64,000 nucleotides of DNA from DASPJR01 sp035628505 (lineage in GTDB: Bacteria > Planctomycetota > SZUA-567 > H5-PLA8): the NCBI GenBank assembly GCA_035628505.1, contig DASPJR010000014.1:1-64000 (forward strand), read 5' to 3'. Position 1 is the stretch's first letter. Each line of letters opens with the position of its first letter. The position numbers were made by a program, and so were the translations under genes. The notes under the pieces were generated by a model. The model made no database searches and was not told the origin of the DNA. It saw only the letters and a list, made by a program, of their open reading frames with translations. Below, one piece after another: positions 8,625 through 15,970 of this stretch.

Positions 8625-11060
8625 ATGCGCAGGTACCTCGCAATGAGCATCTTTTTACAACTTCTCTCGCTTCCGCTCTTCGGAGGAGCCAAAGAAATCG
8701 ACGTTCCGCCCGCGGCGCACAAGTCTGTGGCGGCAACGCTCGCGCTGCGGTTGCGCTTTTTCAACGAACGCAACGATCCGAAAGCGAAGGACTGGACGAC
8801 GTCTAAAGCCGAGGCCGCGCAGAAGGAACTCGACGCGATCAACAAAGATCTCGAGCGCCTCGCCGCCGGCAAAGCCTCGCTGCCGCTGGGCAAGACGGTG
8901 CTGATGGGAATGCAGTCGGATCTCGATGACAGCCAGCAGCCATACAGTCTTTACGTTCCGCCGGATTACGACGGCTCAAAGCCGTTCCCGCTTGCCGTTC
9001 TGCTTCATGGGCAGGGCATGTTCAATCCGCTGCAATGCAACGCGGTGCCGATCGGCAAGATGATCGTGCTCGCGCCGCAGGGCCGCGGCGGCATGGATTA
9101 CATGTACGTGGGCGAGCAGGATGTGCTGCAGGCGATCGACGAAGTGAAGGGCCTGCTGAAGATCGACGACGAGCGCGTGTATCTCTGCGGCGCATCGATG
9201 GGCGGCGCCGGATCGTTTCACCTCGCGTCAAAGTTTCCGGACCGCTTTGCCGGCATCATGGCGCTGTGCGGAAACACTGACATCAACGTGTGGCAGAAAT
9301 TGTGGAAGTGGCAGACGCCGCAGGATTCGCCGATCGCGCGCGTGCGACATTTCTTGAGAGAGGACACCTGTTCGATCACGTACGCTGAAAATCTGCATAA
9401 CGTCGCGATTGTCGCGCTGCAGGGCGAAGCGGATCCGATCGTCAATCAGCTTCACGCGCGGAACATGAACGAGCGCCTTAAGCAGCTGGGCCATCCGAAT
9501 TTTCAGTTCCACCTGCTGCCGTACGTGACGCACAGCATCTCCGCGAATTACGAACTGGGATTGAAGAACATGGTTCGCATCGCGAAGCCCGCGCGCGTGC
9601 GCTACCAGACCGCGTGGCTGCGTTATCCGGGCGCGTACTGGCTCAGGATTCACGGCATCGAGCAGCGCCTGCAGCATGCGAACATCGACGGCCGCGCGGA
9701 CGCAGAGAGGAAGTTGATTGATGTCAAAACGCAGAACGTCACAGAACTCTCGATCGAGCGCGCGAAGCTGCCGTTCGACGGCACGCCTGCAGAAGTGTTC
9801 ATCGACGCACAGAAAGTCGACGCAGCGGCAACGCGATTTGTGAAGAACAAAGAGAACAACTGGGTTGCCGGAAAAGCAGAGGAAGCGAGAGCATTTCCAC
9901 CGCGCAAGAGCGCCAGCATGGAAGGCCCGGTCGAGCACGCGTTCATGTCGCGGTTTTTGATTATTGCAAACGAAGATGCCCCGCGTTCGAAGTGGACCGA
10001 CGAGAATCAGCGCATGTTCGATGCGGTGGAGATGGCCGCGTCGGACTTTGTGGCTCAGTGGAAAACACGTTTTGCAGTGCCCTGCCGACGGAAGAAACTG
10101 AATGAACTGAGCGAGGCGGATATTGCAGATTCAAACCTGGTATTCATCGGCGATGCCATACCCGCGAAGATCAAAGAAAAGCTCCCGCTATCTGTTCAGC
10201 AAAATGGCATCCACTTCGGGGGCAAGGTCTACAACGGCCCGAATGCCGGCGCGATCTTCTGTTATCCCAACCCAGTTAATCCCGCGAAATACGTTGTTGT
10301 TATCCATGGCACAACGCCCGAAGCCTACTCGGACATTCATGTGCGCTTCGGCAACTGGTTCGACTGGGTGCCTTACGACTTCCGCCGTCACTATGATTTC
10401 GCGATCTTTGACGATCTCACCAGCGGCCGCCACCCGGAGACATTCCTGACGTGGGGTTTCTTCGGCGAAGACTGGCAACTGAAGCCGGAACTGCAGTTCA
10501 ACGCTGTGCCGTCCTTCCGCGAAAGACTGCTGCCGCGCGTGCTGCTTAAGCCGCAAACGGCGCAGGCGCGGGAAGCGCTGCCACTCGATGAGGTCGCTCC
10601 CAAGAGCAACGGTGTGACGAAGGAATACCTCGAGCGCAATCGTACGCTCGATGGGTCGGTGCTGCAGATCGCTGGCAAGAACTTTGAGCGCGGACTCTGC
10701 GCGCGATTTCCGTACGCGCTCACGTTTGATTGCAGCGGCTACAAGCGCTTCAAGGCGACCGCGGGAGTCAGTTGGGACGGAAAGACCGAGCCGAGCGACG
10801 ACCGCAAGCAGAGCGAGAAAGTCACGGTCAAAGTCGAGGCCGACGGCAAGACGCTTTTTGAAGCGGGCGAGCGGACCTGGCGCAGCGAGCCGCTGGAGAT
10901 CGACGTCGATCTTGGCGGCGCCAAATCGCTGACGCTCTCGGCGACCGGCGGGCTCTCATGGCTGAATGGAAGTTTTATCTGGGCCAATGCCCGGCTGGAA
11001 GGGCTGGCTCCCGCCGAAGGAAAGCCGGCCAAAGACGAGAAGAAATCGAAGAAGAAGTGA
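8625..11060 (+). CDS. secreted alpha/beta hydrolase (esterase/polyhydroxyalkanoate-depolymerase-like) with C-terminal NPCBM domain
   Basis: An 811-residue protein with an N-terminal signal segment (MSIFLQLLSLPLFGGA). An alpha/beta hydrolase domain spans about 80-330: the nucleophile elbow is GASMGG (Ser191), and Asp270 (GEADP) and His303 (VTHS) are at fitting positions for the rest of the triad. The oxyanion segment is LLHGQG. The middle 330-650 has no clear assignment. Residues about 660-800 match an NPCBM carbohydrate-binding domain (FERGLCARFPYALTFDCSGYKRF). The tail is Lys-rich (DEKKSKKK). Ribosome-binding site AGGAGC sits 7 bases before the ATG; an ATG at 8643 is an alternative start. 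It faces away from the cytochrome operon. An extracellular esterase acting on carbohydrate-linked substrate is likely. Confidence 0.82.
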   Translation: MRRYLAMSIFLQLLSLPLFGGAKEIDVPPAAHKSVAATLALRLRFFNERNDPKAKDWTTSKAEAAQKELDAINKDLERLAAGKASLPLGKTVLMGMQSDLDDSQQPYSLYVPPDYDGSKPFPLAVLLHGQGMFNPLQCNAVPIGKMIVLAPQGRGGMDYMYVGEQDVLQAIDEVKGLLKIDDERVYLCGASMGGAGSFHLASKFPDRFAGIMALCGNTDINVWQKLWKWQTPQDSPIARVRHFLREDTCSITYAENLHNVAIVALQGEADPIVNQLHARNMNERLKQLGHPNFQFHLLPYVTHSISANYELGLKNMVRIAKPARVRYQTAWLRYPGAYWLRIHGIEQRLQHANIDGRADAERKLIDVKTQNVTELSIERAKLPFDGTPAEVFIDAQKVDAAATRFVKNKENNWVAGKAEEARAFPPRKSASMEGPVEHAFMSRFLIIANEDAPRSKWTDENQRMFDAVEMAASDFVAQWKTRFAVPCRRKKLNELSEADIADSNLVFIGDAIPAKIKEKLPLSVQQNGIHFGGKVYNGPNAGAIFCYPNPVNPAKYVVVIHGTTPEAYSDIHVRFGNWFDWVPYDFRRHYDFAIFDDLTSGRHPETFLTWGFFGEDWQLKPELQFNAVPSFRERLLPRVLLKPQTAQAREALPLDEVAPKSNGVTKEYLERNRTLDGSVLQIAGKNFERGLCARFPYALTFDCSGYKRFKATAGVSWDGKTEPSDDRKQSEKVTVKVEADGKTLFEAGERTWRSEPLEIDVDLGGAKSLTLSATGGLSWLNGSFIWANARLEGLAPAEGKPAKDEKKSKKK

Positions 11061-11149
11061 CAGTAATGCCGCGCACAAACGCGGTTGCACGGGCGCCGAT
11101 TACGACACGCCTCGACCAGTAGCACAGATGAGCGAAAACATGCTACTAC

Positions 11150-11191
11150 GAGCCAAGAGCCAAGAGCCAAGAGCTAAGAGCCAAGAGCCAG
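11150..11191. repeat. six-copy degenerate 7-bp tandem repeat at a gene end
   Basis: Six heptamers close to GAGCCAA (fourth copy GAGCTAA, sixth ending in G) run across the stop codon and last codons of the LpxH-like gene (stop at 11174-11176, minus strand). The remaining intergenic bases 11061-11149 show nothing else. Confidence 0.7.
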
Positions 11192-11959
11192 CGAAAACGG
11201 TTTCAGCGCGCCGTCGTCAACGTAGCCAGCTGGCGCGTCGCACCACGGCGGCAGAACGATCAGGCGGTATCCGGCGCCGAGGTCCTCGCTGATCGGTTGG
11301 TGCGTGTGGCCGCAGATCAAGACTTTGCAGCCGTTCGCTTCAAGACGCCTGCGTGCTGCTTGAAGATCGATCGCAACGACGCTTTTGGGCTTGGATGATT
11401 TGTCGGCCTGCGTGCGGCTGCGAATGCGCTCGATAGTCCGGCGCGCGAAGCTCCAGGGCATCAGCCAGAAGAGGACCTTCACCGGGAAACTGCGGATGAT
11501 GGAACGGAAGCGCAGGTAACGCGTGTCGGCGGTGCAGAGCAGATCGCCGTGCTCCAGCCAGAGCGGCCGCGAATCGTTGAGCGTGATGCCTTCGCCGTCG
11601 CCGAGAATCGTGGCATTGAATCGCCGCTGAACGTAGCGGCCGTAAGCGAAATCGCGGTTGCCGTAAAAGAGGAAAATTTTGACGCCGGCTTTACTCGCGG
11701 CATCAAGAGCGGAGAGATCGGCGCGGTAGATCTCGAAGAGCGCGGCGCGGTATTCGTACCAGAACTCGAACAAGTCGCCGACGATGTAGAGCTCGATGGG
11801 CCGTGCCGCCGCTTCGTTGGAGAGTCGCTTGAGAAAATCGCGGAAGTGTTTTGCCCGCGGCGTATCGAGACCGTCGAGGTGCAGGTCGGCGATGAAATAG
11901 CGAACGGGGCTCTGGGCTGAAACAGGGGATGCGGCCGATGCAAGCGGAAGGGGCTTCAT
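11174..11959 (-). CDS. lpxH: UDP-2,3-diacylglucosamine diphosphatase-like metallophosphoesterase
   Basis: A 261-residue calcineurin-type phosphoesterase. Metal-site motifs appear in order: DLHLDGL (about residue 25), GDLFEFWYEY (62-71), GNRDFAYG (about 100), EHGDLLCTAD (about 136) and GHTHQP (about 219). The spacing and the GDLFEFW form match LpxH, which removes UMP from UDP-diacylglucosamine in lipid A synthesis at the inner membrane face. Residues 150-175 form a hydrophobic helical stretch (VKVLFWLMPWSFARRTIERI), fitting the LpxH membrane-associating insert. The first 17 residues are not conserved-looking, so the true start could be slightly downstream. The neighbours give no lipid A context; other UDP-diacylglucosamine hydrolase-like phosphatases remain possible. 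Confidence 0.78.
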   Translation of the reverse strand: MKPLPLASAASPVSAQSPVRYFIADLHLDGLDTPRAKHFRDFLKRLSNEAAARPIELYIVGDLFEFWYEYRAALFEIYRADLSALDAASKAGVKIFLFYGNRDFAYGRYVQRRFNATILGDGEGITLNDSRPLWLEHGDLLCTADTRYLRFRSIIRSFPVKVLFWLMPWSFARRTIERIRSRTQADKSSKPKSVVAIDLQAARRRLEANGCKVLICGHTHQPISEDLGAGYRLIVLPPWCDAPAGYVDDGALKPFSLALGS

Positions 11960-12030
11960 GTGGAAGCCAGAGTGTAAAAGCAGAAGTCCAGAGCCGCAAC
12001 AGGCTCTGGACTTCCGCAGTTAGAACGCGT

Positions 12031-12843
12031 TCAACTCTTCTTTTCGTCTTTCGCGTCTTTCTTTTCTTCCGGTTTCTCGTCTTTGCCTTCGTCCTTCTTT
12101 GCAGTCTTGGGCAGAAGCGGGTTGTTCTTGTTCGCCGCGGCCATGTCTTCCTGGCGGTACTTTTCGAGAAGCTCTTTGTCCTCGCGCAGGATCTTGACCT
12201 TCGATTCGGCCCACCATCGTTTGAAGGCCATGGACGAATCCTTGTCTTTCGCCGCTACGTTGGCTTTGGTCGTCTTGTTGAAAGCCTCAACGAACTTTTC
12301 AAACTCTTCGCGCTGCTTCTTGATGCCGAAATTCGGATCGCCGCCAAGCGTGCCGTTGCCGCCGGAATAACCGGCGGTGTTGTCGCGGCGGTACCCGGTA
12401 ATCAGTTCGGGGTAGCGCAGCTTGCTGCCGTACTCAACAAGCGTCTCGCAGATAAGGTATTTGAATTCGCAGTTTCTCATGTGTTCAGCGTAGGCAACAC
12501 GCGATTCGAAATCGTTCATCTTCGCGTTGTTGAATACCTGTACCAGCAACTGCGCCAGGCTCTGGTCGCGGCAGGGCATGTTCGCGAGCAGCTTGAACGC
12601 TTCGATGCGGACGTCTTTAAAATTGCTGGTCTGAATGACCGTCGTCAGCAGCTGCCAGGTACTGCGATCAACCGCCCCCTCGAGCTCAGCAAGCGCCTTC
12701 AGGTCTTCCTCTTTTTCGAGGCCCTTATAGGACTTTTTGAATTCGTTCTGTTTCTGAGTTTCTTCGGGGCTCACGGCGGCCAGGGCAAGCTGAGCCGTAC
12801 CCGATACGACCGCCAGAAGCAGGAAAATTCCTATCGTGCGCAC
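12031..12843 (-). CDS. secreted helical-repeat protein of unknown function
   Basis: About 270 residues. A signal peptide is clear (IGIFLLLAVVSGTAQLALAA). The mature part is helical and weakly HEAT-like (DRSTWQLLTTVIQTSNFKDVRIEAFKLLANMPCR). The last 40 residues are almost all Lys, Glu and Asp with Pro, a low-complexity tail. The ribosome-binding site AGGAGG directly precedes two GTG codons; GTG at 12843 has the better spacing than 12846. It is transcribed away from the FHA-domain gene, sharing a 190-base promoter gap. I do not recognise a family. Secretion is likely, function unknown. Confidence 0.75.
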   Translation of the reverse strand: MRTIGIFLLLAVVSGTAQLALAAVSPEETQKQNEFKKSYKGLEKEEDLKALAELEGAVDRSTWQLLTTVIQTSNFKDVRIEAFKLLANMPCRDQSLAQLLVQVFNNAKMNDFESRVAYAEHMRNCEFKYLICETLVEYGSKLRYPELITGYRRDNTAGYSGGNGTLGGDPNFGIKKQREEFEKFVEAFNKTTKANVAAKDKDSSMAFKRWWAESKVKILREDKELLEKYRQEDMAAANKNNPLLPKTAKKDEGKDEKPEEKKDAKDEKKS

Positions 12844-12969
12844 CACAACCTCCTCCGTTTCAATGCCTTGCGTGCAAGTCTGACGTTTCAGCGCCTGATA
12901 TTATTAGCGCAGGACCGAATAGCAATCTTTATGTCTAACGTGCAGGCTGCTTTAACATTGCTTCTTTTT

Positions 12970-12997
12970 TTGGATTTCACCCTGCCTCCGCTATACT
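12970..12997 (+). promoter_or_regulatory. candidate sigma-70-type promoter for the FHA gene
   Basis: TTGGAT (12970-12975) and TATACT (12992-12997) are separated by 16 bases and lie about 40 bases before the FHA gene start at 13038. No other element in the 190-base gap fits better. Sequence match only. Confidence 0.4.
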
Positions 12998-13037
12998 TTA
13001 ACGTCCCGCTTCCAGGGTATTGCACCTTGAGGGAACT

Positions 13038-15965
13038 ATGCCTGTAACGCTGCATTGCCAGAACGGCTCACGCGCCGGGCAGACCTTCACATTCACCGAA
13101 CAGGTGATCACGATCGGCCGCTCTGCGTCCTGTATGCTTGTGTTTACTACCGAAAAAAGCGTCAGCCGCAACCATTGCGAACTCTACTTCTATGAAGGGC
13201 AGCTGGCCGTTCGCGATCTGGGCAGTTCAAACGGCACCTACATTAATGGCGTGCGCATCAGTGTGCCGACAATGCTGCCGCCGGGAAGCATTCTGAAAAT
13301 TGGCGACCACGGCCCCGAACTGCGGGTCGGCGACGGGCAGGACGACGGAGCGGATGCGACATTGATGACCGCATCGCCTCCGGTGATCAGTTATTCGCCG
13401 GCTGCTCCGTCCGCGCATGCCAGACATAGCGATGCGGCTGGCGCTCAGTCTCAAGGGTCCTCGTCCCCGGTGCGCACGACCGTCCCGGTCGTCCTTGTGC
13501 TCGTGCTGCTCGCAGGCGGAGGCTGGTTTGGATACCAGAAGTACGTGGAAGCGCAGATTTGCGAGGAAGTGACGTTCGCGATTCGGCGTGGAGAAACTGG
13601 CAAGCGCAGGCACGGCGAGGAACTGGATGAAGTGCTGGCTGCAGTTGAAGCGGTCCTGCAGAAACACGCCGAGCAGAAAAGTGTGGATCTGCAGCCGCTG
13701 CGCGAACTCTTTCAGCGACTGAAAGCCCGCAAGGAACTGCTGCGTGATCGAGCGAACCGCTTCGCCAATCTGCTGACGGATGCCGATAAGCTGACGCGCG
13801 GCAAGCCGTCCGAAGCGCTCGAAAAGATAGCGAAGGCAGAGGAACTCGGACAGGCGGATGCGATCACGTACCTGCCGGACTTGAACGCTGGGGCCAATCC
13901 GTCAGTTGAGTTCCGCAGAGCGCTCGCGCGCCGCGTGGCCGAGGAGCACGCGCGCCGCAAAGAGGACTTTGAAACGCTTCTTAAAGCTGCACAAGCAGCG
14001 CTCTCCGCACAGATGCCGGACAAAGCGCTCGAAAAACTCGAGGAAGCCGAGCGCATCGGAAGTGCTGATTCAGCAAAGGAGTATCCGGACCTGCTCCAAG
14101 GGCTCTCGCCACAGATCGGCGTTCTTAAAGACGAGGCCAGGACGTGGAAAGCCTTCCAGGACTATCTGCGCATTGTGGATCTGGCGCGCCAGCAGCAGGA
14201 TTGGGACGCGGTGCTGACGAACCTGAAACCCGCGCTCGCGCTGCCTGGAATTGAAAAGCACCCGCGCCGTACGGAAGCTCTCGAGCTCAACCGAAGCGCG
14301 CGCAGGATTGTCGATGATTTCAAACTGAAGCTTGAGCTTGCAGAGCAGTTCCTCGCGACCGGACGCTTCGAGCAGGCCGAAACAGCATTCAAGGAAGCTG
14401 AAAAAGTCTGGGTCCTTTCTCCGCAAAGAACCCGCATCCGCGAAGCCATTCTCAAAGCGCAGGAAGGCATTCGCGAAGCCCGCATCTCGGCGGCCAAAGA
14501 GGCTGGAGAGCGCGCGCTGGCAGCGAAGGACTATAAGGCGGCAGAGGAGGCGTTCACCCGCGGCCTGGCACAGGACAAAGACGCGTACGCGCTCATTGAA
14601 GGCCTTAAAAAAGTAAAGATGGGCAAGGCGCGCGAACTGCAGGACGAAGCGGAGGAGCTGCAGGCAAAAAATAAGACCGCTGAGGACTGGAACAGAACCG
14701 CCGCGAAGTATGCAGAAGCTGCGAAGCTCAGCGCGGAACTGGGTGACAAGCGCAACCAGGCCGTGAACATCAACAACCAGGCTTTCTGCACGGACCCGGA
14801 GCGCAATCCAGGCGGCGATCTCAAGCGCGCGATCGAGCTCTACGAGCAATCGCTGGCGCTGCACAGGCAGGTGAACGATCCACGCGAGCTTGCCGTGACG
14901 CTCTCCAATCTGGGAGCGTGTCTGCTTAAGCCGGGAACCTGGGACAAATCGCTGGAGTATTACCGCGAGGCCGAAGCGCTCGCCAAAAAGTCCGGCAACG
15001 AAAAGACGCTGGCCATATCCCTGGCCAATATCGGTCTGTGCCTGCAGCCGGGAAACGCGACAGGCGGAGACTGGAGCCGCGCGATCGATCACTACGAGCG
15101 GGCTGTGCCCATAATGGCCAAACTGGGCGATAAAAAGTCGCTGGCCATCGTGCTGAAGAGTGTTGGTTACTGCTGGCTGCCTGACAAAAGCTGGGCCGGA
15201 AACTGGGCGAAAGCAGTGGCCTCCTTTGAGGAAGCCGTGCGTTATGCGCGTGAAAGCAACCAGACCAAGACGCTTTTCCAGGCACTGAAGAGCCTCGCCT
15301 TCTGTCAGCGGCCGAACAACAATCCCGCTGGTAACTGGGCCAAGGCTATCGCGCTCTACAATGAAGCAATCGAGATTGCGACACAGCTGGGTGAAAATGA
15401 GGAACTGGTCTCGCTGCAGCACGCGCTGGCGCAGTGCCACATCCCAAAGAGTAATCCAGGTGGAAGCTGGGAACGCGCACTCGCTCTTTACGAGAAGGCC
15501 TACGACATGGCGGTGAAACACGGCTCCGCGCCGACGCAGGCGCGCATTGCCAGCGAGTGGGGCACGTCGCTGCAGCCCGACGAAAACCCGGGAGGAAACT
15601 GGGCTCGCGCGCTGGCGCTCCATGAGCTTGCAGTCAAGCTCTACACGCACGCCGGAGACAACCTGAACCTGGCCAATGCGCATTATGACCGCGGCACATG
15701 CCTTCGGATGGACAAGAATCCTTCCGGCGACTGGTTCCGCGCGGCCCAGGCCTTCGAAGAAGCCGCGCGCCTTTATGCGAACGCAAAATTCAAGCGCGAG
15801 GAAGGCCTCTCGTACAATCGCCAGGCGTTTTGCATGATTAAAGGCGATTCGGTGAACCTGACGCCCGAAGCACGAGCGTTGTTCCTGCGCGCCGGAAAGC
15901 TTCTGCGCGAAGCGGGCGATGAAAAGTCGGCGGAAAACTCAGAGAGCTGGGCAAAGCTGAATTGA
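13038..15965 (+). CDS. FHA-domain, single-pass membrane protein with TPR-like repeats carrying an NPxGxW motif
   Basis: About 975 residues. An FHA phosphothreonine-binding domain opens the protein (IGRSASCMLVF, SVSRNHCEL, DLGSSNGTYING; residues about 1-95). A single membrane helix follows at about 149-172 (TVPVVLVLVLLAGGGWFGY), so FHA is cytosolic and the rest extracytoplasmic. Residues 180-560 are highly charged, helical and coiled-coil-like. Residues about 560-950 hold about eight TPR-like repeats of 42-48 residues. Most contain a Cys plus an inserted loop of the form P..NPxGxW before the second helix. ATG at 13038 follows TTGAGGGA and is preferred over an upstream TTG at 13020. Convergent with the VWA gene 5 bases away. 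Likely a phospho-dependent scaffold; partners unknown. Confidence 0.85.
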   Translation: MPVTLHCQNGSRAGQTFTFTEQVITIGRSASCMLVFTTEKSVSRNHCELYFYEGQLAVRDLGSSNGTYINGVRISVPTMLPPGSILKIGDHGPELRVGDGQDDGADATLMTASPPVISYSPAAPSAHARHSDAAGAQSQGSSSPVRTTVPVVLVLVLLAGGGWFGYQKYVEAQICEEVTFAIRRGETGKRRHGEELDEVLAAVEAVLQKHAEQKSVDLQPLRELFQRLKARKELLRDRANRFANLLTDADKLTRGKPSEALEKIAKAEELGQADAITYLPDLNAGANPSVEFRRALARRVAEEHARRKEDFETLLKAAQAALSAQMPDKALEKLEEAERIGSADSAKEYPDLLQGLSPQIGVLKDEARTWKAFQDYLRIVDLARQQQDWDAVLTNLKPALALPGIEKHPRRTEALELNRSARRIVDDFKLKLELAEQFLATGRFEQAETAFKEAEKVWVLSPQRTRIREAILKAQEGIREARISAAKEAGERALAAKDYKAAEEAFTRGLAQDKDAYALIEGLKKVKMGKARELQDEAEELQAKNKTAEDWNRTAAKYAEAAKLSAELGDKRNQAVNINNQAFCTDPERNPGGDLKRAIELYEQSLALHRQVNDPRELAVTLSNLGACLLKPGTWDKSLEYYREAEALAKKSGNEKTLAISLANIGLCLQPGNATGGDWSRAIDHYERAVPIMAKLGDKKSLAIVLKSVGYCWLPDKSWAGNWAKAVASFEEAVRYARESNQTKTLFQALKSLAFCQRPNNNPAGNWAKAIALYNEAIEIATQLGENEELVSLQHALAQCHIPKSNPGGSWERALALYEKAYDMAVKHGSAPTQARIASEWGTSLQPDENPGGNWARALALHELAVKLYTHAGDNLNLANAHYDRGTCLRMDKNPSGDWFRAAQAFEEAARLYANAKFKREEGLSYNRQAFCMIKGDSVNLTPEARALFLRAGKLLREAGDEKSAENSESWAKLN

Positions 15966-15970
15966 GCGCT

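Noticed and set aside
12958..12997. TTGCTT as -35 for the FHA gene promoter
   Set aside because: Spacer to TATACT is 28 bases; TTGGAT at 12970 fits better.
14070..15683. 537-residue minus-strand open frame opposite the TPR protein
   Set aside because: Fully antisense to the TPR-like repeats; no domain, and the plus-strand motif pattern is decisive.
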